From Streptomyces sp. A2-16 (GTDB taxonomy: Bacteria; Actinomycetota; Actinomycetes; Streptomycetales; Streptomycetaceae), in the NCBI RefSeq assembly GCF_018128905.1, contig NZ_CP063808.1, forward strand, positions 6,200,001-6,264,000: DNA of 64,000 nucleotides, in the 5' to 3' direction. Shown here piece after piece: positions 42,053-49,854 of the stretch; the first letter of the stretch is position 1, and each line of letters opens with the position of its first letter. Below the pieces are notes generated by a model. The model had not been told where the DNA came from and searched no databases. It saw nothing but the letters and a program-made list of their open reading frames with translations. The position numbers and the translations under genes are program-made.

Positions 42053-42481
42053 ATGGCACAGAAGATGACCGATGAGGAATGGCGGGAGTTCGTCTCGCAC
42101 GGCACCCGCACCGGCAAGTTGTCGACCGTCCGGGCCGACGGGAGTCCACATGTGGCGCCGGTCTGGTTCGTACTGGACGGTGACGACCTGGTGTTCAACA
42201 CCGGGAAGGCGACCGTGAAGGGGCGCAACCTGGCACGGGACGGGCGGGTCGCCCTGTGCGTGGACGACGACCGGCCGCCCTTCGACTACGTGGTGCTGCG
42301 GGGCCGGGCCCGGATCTCGGAGGATCTCGACGAGGTCCGGCACTGGGCCGGGCGGATAGGGGCGCGGTACATGGGCGAGGAGCGGGCCGAGGAGTTCGCC
42401 TCCCGCAACGGCGTGCCGGGGGAACTCCTCGTCCGCGTGCAGATCGACAAGGTGCTGGCGGAGAAGTCCGTCGCGGATTGA
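42053..42481 (+). CDS. PPOX-class F420-dependent oxidoreductase
   Basis: 142 residues with GGAGAA before the ATG. Split-barrel flavin-fold protein of the F420-dependent PPOX group: RTGKLSTVRADGSPHVAPVWF, then LVFNTGKATVKGRNLARDGRV and the dimer strand FDYVVLRGRARISED. Such enzymes reduce substrates with the deazaflavin F420H2 in the cytoplasm. It is transcribed against the surrounding minus-strand signalling genes, so it is probably an independent unit. Confidence 0.9.
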   Translation: MAQKMTDEEWREFVSHGTRTGKLSTVRADGSPHVAPVWFVLDGDDLVFNTGKATVKGRNLARDGRVALCVDDDRPPFDYVVLRGRARISEDLDEVRHWAGRIGARYMGEERAEEFASRNGVPGELLVRVQIDKVLAEKSVAD

Positions 42482-42506
42482 CGTGCCGGTCGGTCTCCGC
42501 CCGGGA

Positions 42507-43112
42507 TCAGCCCACCGAGTCGAGCAGCCGGGCGGTGTGCATCCGTCCGGCGTACTCGACGAGCCGGATCAGGACCTCCTTGCCCGAGGCGCGGTCCCGT
42601 GCGTCGCACAGCACGACGGGGGTGCCCTGGTCGAGGTCGAGGGCGCGCGAGACGTCGTGGGCGCCGTATGTCCGGGCACCGGCGAAGCAGTTGACGGCCA
42701 CCACGAACGGGATGTGCCGGTGCTCGAAGTAGTCCACGGCCGGGAAGCAGTCCTCCAGGCGCCGCGTGTCCGCGAGGACGACGGCGCCCAGGGCCCCTTG
42801 CGACAGTTCGTCCCACAGGAACCAGAATCGGTCCTGGCCGGGGGTGCCGAAGAGATACAGGGACAGGCCGGAGCGGATGGTGATGCGCCCGAAGTCCATG
42901 GCGACCGTGGTGGTGACCTTCTGGTCCACACCGTCGGTGTCGTCCACCAACTGACCTGCTTCGCTCAGCAGTTCCTCCGTGCGCAAGGGCCTGATCTCGC
43001 TGACCGCGCCCACCAGGGTGGTCTTGCCCACGCCGAACCCGCCGGCGACCAGTATCTTCAGCGCGAGGGCGGTCTGCTCGCCGCCCTGGGCGTCGGAGTT
43101 CTCGGAGACCAT
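42507..43112 (-). CDS. cvnD: conservon GTPase-like ATP/GTP-binding protein
   Basis: 201 residues. Small P-loop GTPase-like fold: P-loop ILVAGGFGVGKTTLVGAVS, switch region VTTTVAMDFGRI, and G3-like LFGTPGQDRFWFLWDEL. The G4 position reads VAVNCFAGA rather than NKxD. This is the D component of the conservons, which couple a membrane kinase-like protein to a GTPase switch. It lies 129 bp after cvnC, an unusually wide gap because cvnC and cvnD usually abut. Confidence 0.93.
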   Translation of the reverse strand: MVSENSDAQGGEQTALALKILVAGGFGVGKTTLVGAVSEIRPLRTEELLSEAGQLVDDTDGVDQKVTTTVAMDFGRITIRSGLSLYLFGTPGQDRFWFLWDELSQGALGAVVLADTRRLEDCFPAVDYFEHRHIPFVVAVNCFAGARTYGAHDVSRALDLDQGTPVVLCDARDRASGKEVLIRLVEYAGRMHTARLLDSVG

Positions 43113-43241
43113 CGCTCACTTCTCTCGGGAGGGTCGGCAACGGGCGGCGACGTCGGTACGGGGTCGCGAAGGCAGCATCATGGCAACTGGGACTCCCCTT
43201 CGAGGGATTGGACCGCTTATTTCCCGGTTCTGAACGTTCAT

Positions 43242-43655
43242 CTACAGCGCCCGAAGCCCTTCGATCACCTCGCGCAGAATCCGTTCGTCAGGCAGCTGCG
43301 CGGGCGGTACCGGGCGGCTGACGGTGACACAGCCGAGTTCCAGGAGGTCCCCCAGGAGCACCCTGACCACGCCCACGGGCAGGTCGGCGCCCGCGGACAG
43401 TTCCGCCACCGACTGCGTCTCCGTGCGGCACAGGTCGATCAGGGCCCGGTGTTCGGGTCCGAGTGCCGTGTCGTCGCCGGCTCCAGGCGCCCCCGTGTTG
43501 AGGGTGACGAGGGCGATCAGATCGAAGCGCACCCCGGTGGGGCCGGGTTTGGTGCGTCCGCCCGTCATCGCGTAGGGACGGACCAGGGGTCCTGCCTCGC
43601 CGTCGTACCACTGACTGCCCTGTTCGTACGGGACGCCCGCCATGTCCTCGGTCAT
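43242..43655 (-). CDS. cvnC: conservon DUF742 protein
   Basis: 137 residues from the ATG at 43655 (ATG 43643 also possible). DUF742 pattern: GPLVRPYAMTGGRT, FDLIALVTL, LGPEHRALIDLC, then a winged-helix-like segment SVAELSAGADLPVGVVRVLLGDLLE and VTVSRPVPPAQLPDERIL. In conservons this protein links the roadblock protein and the GTPase. It lies 22 bp after cvnB. Confidence 0.92.
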   Translation of the reverse strand: MTEDMAGVPYEQGSQWYDGEAGPLVRPYAMTGGRTKPGPTGVRFDLIALVTLNTGAPGAGDDTALGPEHRALIDLCRTETQSVAELSAGADLPVGVVRVLLGDLLELGCVTVSRPVPPAQLPDERILREVIEGLRAL

Positions 43656-43677
43656 CCGAGCCGACCGCCCTTCCCTC

Positions 43678-44151
43678 TCATCCGGCGGCGGGCGGCCGGG
43701 CACCCACGCGCGGGGGCGTGTACAGGTGCTCGCCGACCCTCTTGACCAGCCGGGCCATTTCGTAGGCGACCAGGCCTATGTCCGCGGTCACGGCGGTGAG
43801 GACGGCGAGGCAGGAGCCGTCTCCCGCGGCGGCCACGAACAGGAAGCCGTCGTCCATCTCGACCATCGTCTGGCGCACTCCACCGGCGCCGAAGTGGCGG
43901 CCCGCCCCCTTGGCCAGACTGTGGAAACCGGAGGCGACCGCCGCGAGATGCTCCGCGTCCTCACGGCGCAGGTCCGAGGAGGAGCCCACGGCGAGGCCGT
44001 CGTTGGAGAGCACCACGGCATGGCGCACCTCGCTCACGCGCAGCACCAGGTCGTCGAGCAGCCAGTCGAGTTCGCCGGACCTGCCCCATTCCCGGTTTCG
44101 ATCGAGCGGGGGTACACCCATGTCGGCCCTCATGCTCGGGTCCTGGATCAT
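43678..44151 (-). CDS. cvnB: conservon roadblock/LC7 protein
   Basis: 157 residues from the ATG at 44151, which overlaps the cvnA stop (ATGA) and has AAAGGAG upstream; later ATGs at 44133 and 44121 are alternatives. Roadblock/LC7 fold: ELDWLLDDLVLRVSEVRHAV, SNDGLAVGSSSDLRREDAEH, GAGRHFGAGGVRQTMVEMDD and DIGLVAYEMARLVKRVGEHL. It probably acts as an adaptor, or as a GTPase-activating-like partner of CvnD. Confidence 0.93.
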   Translation of the reverse strand: MIQDPSMRADMGVPPLDRNREWGRSGELDWLLDDLVLRVSEVRHAVVLSNDGLAVGSSSDLRREDAEHLAAVASGFHSLAKGAGRHFGAGGVRQTMVEMDDGFLFVAAAGDGSCLAVLTAVTADIGLVAYEMARLVKRVGEHLYTPPRVGARPPAAG

Positions 44152-46673
44152 CCTCGGTCTCCTTTGCTGCTGTCTCTGCCCACTGGGGTGTCCGGGGTGG
44201 CACCGCGCCCGGGCTGCCTGCCGCCGCCGCGCGCCCAACCGTCCCGGTACGCGGCCATACGGTCCCGTACGAGCTCGGGGGTGCGGCCGTCGTCGTCCCG
44301 GCGGGCGGCTGCCGGGGCCGGTTCCTCGGAGCGCTGCTCGCGCAGTTGAGGGGCGAGGCTCGCCTGCCGCACGCGGCGGGGCAGGTCGTCGGCCTCCTCT
44401 GGTTCGTCGGGCGGCCGGTGCAGACGCAAGGCGGTGACTCCGGAGCGCGGTGTGTCGGTCGTTCCCCCGTCTGCCGCGGCAGCCAGGGGAGCCACCAGGG
44501 CGGGCCGCTCGGCCGGGGCGGAGACGGACTCCTGGTCCCGTTCGGCGGCGGGCACGCGCGCGTACTCGCGCTCCGTGAGCCGTTCCCGGTCCGCGGCCCT
44601 GGCGGGGGAACGTTCCGCCGCCTTGATGTGCAGCAGGGCCGTGGGCAGCAGGACGACGGCGGTGGTGCCGCCGTAGGGCGAAGTGCGCAAGTGCACCTTG
44701 ATGCCGTGCCGGGCGGCGAGCCTGCTGACCACGAACAGGCCGAGCCGGTCGCTGTCGAACAGGTCGAGCGTCTCGGACTGTTCGATGCGGCGGTTGGCCT
44801 CCGCGAGGGTCTCCTTGCCCATGCCCAGGCCGCGGTCCTCGACCTCGACGGCGTAGCCGTTGCCGACGGGCTCGCCGGTGACACGCACGCGCGTGTGAGG
44901 CGGTGAGAACTGGGCGGCGTTCTCGATGATCTCGGCGAGCAGGTGGGTGAGGTCGGCGACCGCCGCGCCGACGACGGACGCGTCGGGCAGTTGACGTACC
45001 TCCACGCGCGCGTAGTCCTCGACTTCGGAGACGGCCGCGCGGACCACGTTGGTCAGCGACACCGGCATGCGCCAGGCGCGCCCGGGGGCCGCTCCGGAGA
45101 GGATGATCAGGCTCTCCGCGTGGCGGCGCATTCGGGTGGTGAGGTGGTCGAGCCGGAAGAGGTCGCTCAGTTCGTTCGGGTCGTCGGAGCGGCGCTCCAT
45201 GCTGTCCAGCAGGCTCAGCTGACGGTGGACGAGGACCTGGCTGCGGCGGGCGAGGTTGACGAAGACCCCGGAGATGCCGCTGGCGAGTTCGGCGCGCTCC
45301 ACGGCGGCCCGCAGCGCGGCGCGGTGCACGGTGGCCAGGGCTTCGGCGACCTGTCCTGCCTCGTCCTCCGCGGGCGGTCCAGGCGGAGCCTCGGACCGGA
45401 TGTCGATCTCGTCTCCGGCACGCAGCCGCCCCATCGCGTCGGGAAGTTTGCGGCGGGCGATCTCGAGAGCGCTGTTGCGCAGATCCACGAGTTCGACGAC
45501 GAGGCCGCGTCCGATGCGCACGGAAATGACGAGCGAGGCGGCGACGGCGATCAGGCCGAGCAGCACCGCGGCACCGGCCGGGGTGAGCAGGCCCCGGGTG
45601 AACGGGTCGGCACGGTGCGCGACTCCGCTCCCCGCCGCCTGTTCGACGGTCCGCATGCCCGCCTGCACGCGCGCGTGGGCCGCCCGCCAGGTCGCCTCCG
45701 GCGTCGACTCGACGGCGCGGGCACCGGGGGCGGCGGCGAGCGTTCGGTCCTCGGCGGCGGTCACCGTGGCGTAGGCGCCGCTGCCGGCGACCTTCTGCCA
45801 GGCGGCGCGGTCGGAGCCCCGCAGGTCGGCCACGGCCCCCTCGGTGAGGGCCCGGCGGGTGTCGACGGCGCCGGTGAACAGCCGCAGCCGCTCTCCGGCC
45901 AGGACGCCCGCCAGGCGGCCGCTGGACAGTACGGCATCCTCCTGGGCCAGCGACTCGCCCGCGCGGGAGAACTCGAGCAGCACGCGTGCGTCGGAGCCGA
46001 GTTCGGCGTCCTGGATGCCGGTGAGGGCACCGCCCACCGCGAAGGCGCCGGCGATGGTCCTCGTGTAGCGGCCGTACGTCTCGTCCCATCCGGCGCTGCG
46101 GTCCAGCACGGCGGCGCGCAGGGAGCGCAGTCGCTCGGCGCCGGTCACGAAGGCCTCGAGTCGCTCGGCGACACCGGCGGGCAGCTCCTCGCCGTCGGCG
46201 ACGGTGTTGTCGTCGCCGAGCCGCAGTCGTGCCACGGCCCGGTCGGTGCGCGCGGCGAGTTTGCGGAGATCGTCGCTCTGCGCGGCGGACGGGTCCGTCG
46301 CGTAGCGGACCGCGACGGCGCGCTCGGCCTGGAGCGCGGTCACCGCGTCGGCGACCGGGGAGCGCACGGCGTCGTCCACGCGCTGCAACTGGCGCAGCCG
46401 GGAGACGTCCTGGGCGGTGCTGACGGTGGCGTACGCCCACAGCGCGAGGAGTGAGACGACGGGCACCATGAGCAGACAGACGATCTTGGCGCGGACGGTG
46501 CGGGGGCGTATCCGCCAGTGTCCCGCGCGCGCGGGTATGTCCTCGGAAGGGGCGCCCGCGGAGTCGTCCGGGCTTTCGTCGGCCGGTGGTCCGGCATGCG
46601 CGCGACGCCCGCGCGCGGGTGTCTGGTCCGGCGTCTCGGCGCCGGCTGTGGGGGTCCTACGCGGTGTACGCAT
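44148..46673 (-). CDS. cvnA: conservon sensor kinase-like protein with nitrate-sensing-type domain
   Basis: 841 residues. Cytoplasmic Pro-rich N-terminus (1-55), membrane helix about 62-84, an extracytoplasmic helical sensor about 88-355 of the NIT type (VTALQAERAVAVRYATDPSA), a second helix about 372-392, HAMP, a degenerate His-box region (LFRLDHLTTRMRRHAESLII) and an ATPase domain about 575-690. The N-box LAEIIENAAQFSPPHTRV and G-box VEDRGLGMGKE are present. The tail (690-841) is basic and disordered. First gene of cvnA-B-C-D and 76 bp downstream of an MHYT protein gene in the same direction. Confidence 0.92.
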   Translation of the reverse strand: MRTPRRTPTAGAETPDQTPARGRRAHAGPPADESPDDSAGAPSEDIPARAGHWRIRPRTVRAKIVCLLMVPVVSLLALWAYATVSTAQDVSRLRQLQRVDDAVRSPVADAVTALQAERAVAVRYATDPSAAQSDDLRKLAARTDRAVARLRLGDDNTVADGEELPAGVAERLEAFVTGAERLRSLRAAVLDRSAGWDETYGRYTRTIAGAFAVGGALTGIQDAELGSDARVLLEFSRAGESLAQEDAVLSSGRLAGVLAGERLRLFTGAVDTRRALTEGAVADLRGSDRAAWQKVAGSGAYATVTAAEDRTLAAAPGARAVESTPEATWRAAHARVQAGMRTVEQAAGSGVAHRADPFTRGLLTPAGAAVLLGLIAVAASLVISVRIGRGLVVELVDLRNSALEIARRKLPDAMGRLRAGDEIDIRSEAPPGPPAEDEAGQVAEALATVHRAALRAAVERAELASGISGVFVNLARRSQVLVHRQLSLLDSMERRSDDPNELSDLFRLDHLTTRMRRHAESLIILSGAAPGRAWRMPVSLTNVVRAAVSEVEDYARVEVRQLPDASVVGAAVADLTHLLAEIIENAAQFSPPHTRVRVTGEPVGNGYAVEVEDRGLGMGKETLAEANRRIEQSETLDLFDSDRLGLFVVSRLAARHGIKVHLRTSPYGGTTAVVLLPTALLHIKAAERSPARAADRERLTEREYARVPAAERDQESVSAPAERPALVAPLAAAADGGTTDTPRSGVTALRLHRPPDEPEEADDLPRRVRQASLAPQLREQRSEEPAPAAARRDDDGRTPELVRDRMAAYRDGWARGGGRQPGRGATPDTPVGRDSSKGDRG

Positions 46674-46749
46674 GGCCTCCTCGCTCGGGAGTGGTTCGGG
46701 GGCGTGTCGTCGGGCGTCCTGGCCCGGATCAGCCGCTCGGAGGTGACGC

Positions 46750-47523
46750 TCAGGAGGTGACGCTCTCGACCGCGCGCTGGGCGGAGGCGGATGCCTCGCG
46801 CTCGCCTGTCGTGGGCGACAGCGCGACGAAGGCGGAGGTCAGGAAGAGGTAGGAGCCGAGTCCTACGGCGAGCGGGAAGATGAACTGCATCGCCGTGGCC
46901 CCGGGCAGGACGTCACCGGAGGGCGAGACCCGCACGCTCACCGCGAACATCCCGGTGTAGTGCATGCTGCTGACCGCGGCGCCCATGATCAGGGAGGCGA
47001 TGGTGACGGCGACCGGCGACTTGATGTTGAGCGCCGCCCACAGGGCCGCCGTCGCCGCGACCACGGCGATGAGGACGGAGAGTCCGACGAGGACGGGATC
47101 GTAGTGGACGCCGCCGTGCAGCCGTACGGCGGCCATGCCGAGGTAGTGCATGCTCGCCACGCCCAGGCCGGTGGTGAGACCGCCCAGGAAGAGCGCACGG
47201 ACCCGGTCACGGCCGTAGCCGACCGCGAAGACGCCGGCGGAGACGACGACCATCGCGACCAGGAGGCTCGCGATGGTCAGGGGTACGTCGTAGCGGATGT
47301 CGGTCCCGCTGACGCTGAAGCCGAGCATGGCCACGAAGTGCATGGTCCAGATGCCGGTCCCGATGGCCGAGGCCGCGGTGAAGAGCCAGTTGCGGCGCGA
47401 ACGCCCGGTGGCTCCGAGCGCGCGGACGGTGCAGCGCAGGCCGAGCGCGGCGCCGATGCAGGCCATGACGTACGACAGTGTGGGCGTCAGCCAGCCCAGG
47501 GCTGCGTGGTCCAGGTGTCCCAT
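46750..47523 (-). CDS. MHYT domain integral membrane sensor protein
   Basis: 257 residues from the ATG at 47523 (a TTG at 47529 is in frame). Seven or so membrane helices. Three MHYT-type motifs are visible: GIWTMHFVAMLGF, GVASMHYLGMAAVRL and AVSSMHYTGMFAVSV. The Met/His pairs are proposed to bind copper and sense O2, CO or NO. No output domain is attached, unlike the MHYT-GGDEF proteins. It lies just ahead of cvnA in the same orientation, so it may feed a signal into the conservon. Confidence 0.92.
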   Translation of the reverse strand: MGHLDHAALGWLTPTLSYVMACIGAALGLRCTVRALGATGRSRRNWLFTAASAIGTGIWTMHFVAMLGFSVSGTDIRYDVPLTIASLLVAMVVVSAGVFAVGYGRDRVRALFLGGLTTGLGVASMHYLGMAAVRLHGGVHYDPVLVGLSVLIAVVAATAALWAALNIKSPVAVTIASLIMGAAVSSMHYTGMFAVSVRVSPSGDVLPGATAMQFIFPLAVGLGSYLFLTSAFVALSPTTGEREASASAQRAVESVTS

Positions 47524-47667
47524 GGCCAAGGGACGCTAGTCGGGGCAGGGGCGCACAAAGAGGGCGCATTTCGAAAGGTGTTGCAATATGACCCAGAGAT
47601 GCGTCGGAACGATCGCGTCACGCTCGAACGTGTGCACACGGGCCCTCATCCGTGTCGGTGAGGGATC

Positions 47668-48276
47668 ATGCGAGACATGAGCGACGACCGCACACACGTC
47701 CAGGAGTTCTTCTCGGCCCGTGCCGCCGACTGGGACAGCCGGTTCCCGGACGACGGTCCGGCCTACGCCGCCGCGGTCGCCGAGCTGGGCCTGCGCGAGG
47801 GCGACCGGGTGCTCGACGCGGGCTGCGGCACGGGACGGGCCCTGCCGCCCCTGAGGGCGGCCGTGGGGCCTTCCGGGGTGGTCGTGGGGGCCGATCTGAC
47901 CCCGGCCATGCTGGCGGCCGCCGTACAGGCCGGACGGGACCGGGACGGGCGGCTGCTGCTCGCCGACGTGACCGCGCTGCCGCTCCGCTCCCGTTCGCTC
48001 GACGCCGTCTTCGGAGCGGGCCTGATCTCCCATCTGCCCGACCCGGCGGAGAATCTGCGCGAGTTGGCCCGAGTGGTACGGCCCGGCGGCATCCTCGCCC
48101 TGTTCCATCCGATCGGCAGGGCCGCGCTCGCCGCACGCCAGGGCCGGCGGATCAGCGAGGAGGACCTGCGCGCCGAGCCCAACCTCCGCCCGCTGCTGGC
48201 CGGTTCGGGCTGGCGCATGACGTCGTACGCCGACGAGGAGGCCCGCTTCCTGGCCCTGGCCGTCCGCGAGGGCTGA
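47668..48276 (+). CDS. class I SAM-dependent methyltransferase
   Basis: 202 residues (ATG 47668; ATG 47677 also possible). Rossmann-like methyltransferase fold: FFSARAADWDSRFPDDGPAY, motif I VLDAGCGTGRALPPL, motif II-like VVGADLTPAML, LLLADVTALPLRSRSLDAV, and RVVRPGGILALFHPIG. Methyl acceptor unknown. Divergent from the MHYT gene and convergent, 7 bp apart, with the alpha/beta hydrolase gene. Confidence 0.9.
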   Translation: MRDMSDDRTHVQEFFSARAADWDSRFPDDGPAYAAAVAELGLREGDRVLDAGCGTGRALPPLRAAVGPSGVVVGADLTPAMLAAAVQAGRDRDGRLLLADVTALPLRSRSLDAVFGAGLISHLPDPAENLRELARVVRPGGILALFHPIGRAALAARQGRRISEEDLRAEPNLRPLLAGSGWRMTSYADEEARFLALAVREG

Positions 48277-48282
48277 CCGCGC

Positions 48283-49038
48283 TCACCTGCTCCCGGCGAC
48301 CACGGCGACGAAGGCATCGGGGTTGTCGAGCATGACGTTGTGGCCTGCGCCGGGGACGGTCACCACGCGCACACCTGTCGCCTCCAGCGTGCTGCGCCCC
48401 TCCAGTTCACCGCTGAGCTCGCCCTGGAGATAGACACGGTCGATCGGCAGACCTTCGAGGATCTCGCGCATCATGGGCACCGATCCCCGCCTGAGCCCGG
48501 CCGCGCTGCGGTGCAGGGCACGCGGGTCGGCCAGCCGCATGGTCGCCGCCCACAGCGGGCCGACCTTCTCCAGCACGCGCGCGTGGGCACCTGCGACGAA
48601 GTCGTCCTCCTCGTACGCGTCGATCCGGCTGCTGCCCGCCGTGGCCGGGGGCGAGGCGTCGAGGTTGGCCTCCGTCAGGACGAGCCGGGAGACGAGTTCG
48701 GGCCTGCGGTGAGCGAGCACGAGCGCGACCGATCCGCCCATGCTGTGCGCGATCAGCTCGACGCCGGTCAGCTGCGCGGCGTCCAGGGCCACGGCCAGGG
48801 CGTCCGCGTGGTCCTCCAGTGTGTATCCGAAGTGCTCGGGGCGGTCGCTGACGCCGTGCCCGGGCAGATCGACGAACAGGCTGCGCCGACCCGCGAGTTC
48901 GGGCCGGGCCGCGATGTGCGCGTGATAGACGGCCGAGATCGATCCCAAACCGTGCACGTACACGCGTGCCGGCTCCACGCCGGGCGTCTCGGTCCAGCGG
49001 ATGCAGCTTCCCTTGCCGTCGAACTCGGCCTGCCTCAT
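48283..49038 (-). CDS. alpha/beta hydrolase
   Basis: 251 residues. Oxyanion motif VYVHGLGSISAVYHAH, VDLPGHGVSDRPEHFGY, nucleophile elbow LIAHSMGGSVALVLAHRRP (Ser), and late His in TVPGAGHNVMLDNPDAF. A typical soluble esterase/lipase or haloperoxidase-like fold with no signal peptide. Divergent from a PadR regulator with a perfect palindromic operator between the two starts, so it is likely the PadR target. Confidence 0.92.
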   Translation of the reverse strand: MRQAEFDGKGSCIRWTETPGVEPARVYVHGLGSISAVYHAHIAARPELAGRRSLFVDLPGHGVSDRPEHFGYTLEDHADALAVALDAAQLTGVELIAHSMGGSVALVLAHRRPELVSRLVLTEANLDASPPATAGSSRIDAYEEDDFVAGAHARVLEKVGPLWAATMRLADPRALHRSAAGLRRGSVPMMREILEGLPIDRVYLQGELSGELEGRSTLEATGVRVVTVPGAGHNVMLDNPDAFVAVVAGSR

Positions 49039-49065
49039 GTGCCCTCCCTCGGTGAGTCCTCAGAA

Positions 49066-49105
49066 CAATACATCGCCACCGATGTATTGCGAAGACGATG
49101 TAACA
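49066..49105. promoter_or_regulatory. PadR operator candidate: perfect palindrome plus extra half-site
   Basis: CAATACATCG (49066-49075), spacer CCAC, then CGATGTATTG (49080-49089): perfect 10-bp arms. A further half-site CGATGTAAC lies at 49097-49105. The ATACAT/ATGTAT core is the classic PadR-type recognition element. It occupies the gap between the divergent hydrolase (start 49038) and padR-like gene (start 49145). Confidence 0.75.
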
Positions 49106-49144
49106 CAGCAGAGATGTACAGCGCTGATGCGGCACAATGCGTGC

Positions 49145-49678
49145 ATGCTGGAGCTCGCCATCCTCGGATTCCTGTACGACGCCCCGCTGCACGGCTATGA
49201 GCTGCGCAAGCGCCTCACCGCGCTGGCAGGTCATGTGCGGCCCGTGGCCGAGAGCACGCTGTATCCGGCGATCAAGCGGCTGGAGAAGGCGGAGTTGCTG
49301 GCGCGCGCGACGGAGCCCGGTGCCGTGGCCGCGCCACGCCATGTGCTGACGCTCACCGACGCCGGACGCCAGGAGTTGCGCCGACGGCTGGCCGAGCCGG
49401 CCGCGCGCGACATCACCGACGAGAACCGCTGGTTCACGGTTCTCGCCTTCCTCCGCCACCTGGACGACGCCGCCGCACAGGCGGCCGTGCTCCGGCGCCG
49501 GCTCGCCTTCCTGGAGGAGCCCGCGAGCTTCTTCTACGAGGGCGACCGGCCGCTGAGCGCCGAGGAGCTGGACGATCCTTTCCGGCGCGGTGTGCTGACC
49601 ATCGCACGCGCCACGTCCCGGGCCGAGCTCAGCTGGCTGCGGGAGACGATCGAGTCACTCGACGCGGCCTCTTCGTAG
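49145..49678 (+). CDS. PadR family transcriptional regulator
   Basis: 177 residues from the ATG at 49145. The PadR winged helix starts at once: MLELAILGFLYDAPLHGYEL, then VAESTLYPAIKRLEKAELL and the wing RHVLTLTDAGRQELRRRL. The C-terminal dimerisation domain (Vir-like, about 95-177) contains FTVLAFLRHLDDAAAQAAVL and ELSWLRETIESL. Usually a ligand-released repressor; the divergent hydrolase is the obvious target given the shared palindrome. Confidence 0.92.
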   Translation: MLELAILGFLYDAPLHGYELRKRLTALAGHVRPVAESTLYPAIKRLEKAELLARATEPGAVAAPRHVLTLTDAGRQELRRRLAEPAARDITDENRWFTVLAFLRHLDDAAAQAAVLRRRLAFLEEPASFFYEGDRPLSAEELDDPFRRGVLTIARATSRAELSWLRETIESLDAASS

Positions 49679-49752
49679 GCGTCGACCCGGCGCCGAGGTC
49701 ACCGGCGAGACATGCGTCCCGCGGCCCGCGGCCCGACCGAAGTGGTCACCGC

Positions 49753-49854
49753 GCGCGACCCGGGCTCCTCCGATGCGTCACCGCCCGCGCGACCCGGGCT
49801 CCTCCGATGCCTCACCGCCCGTGCGCTTCGGGCTCCTCCGGTGCGGCGGGCGGC
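49753..49854. repeat. 34-bp tandem repeat across the 3' end of the FAD monooxygenase gene
   Basis: Units at 49753-49786 and 49787-49820 differ at one base; a diverged third copy (containing CTTCGGGCTCCTCCGG) runs to about 49854 inside the coding end. The monooxygenase stop codon (49812-49814) lies in the second unit, so a piece of the gene's 3' end has been copied outward past the stop. Confidence 0.85.

Noticed and set aside
43678..46440. 920-codon frame running through cvnB into the cvnA region
   Set aside because: Only its last 157 codons are real (cvnB). Upstream of 44151 it is out of frame with cvnA, which carries all the kinase motifs.
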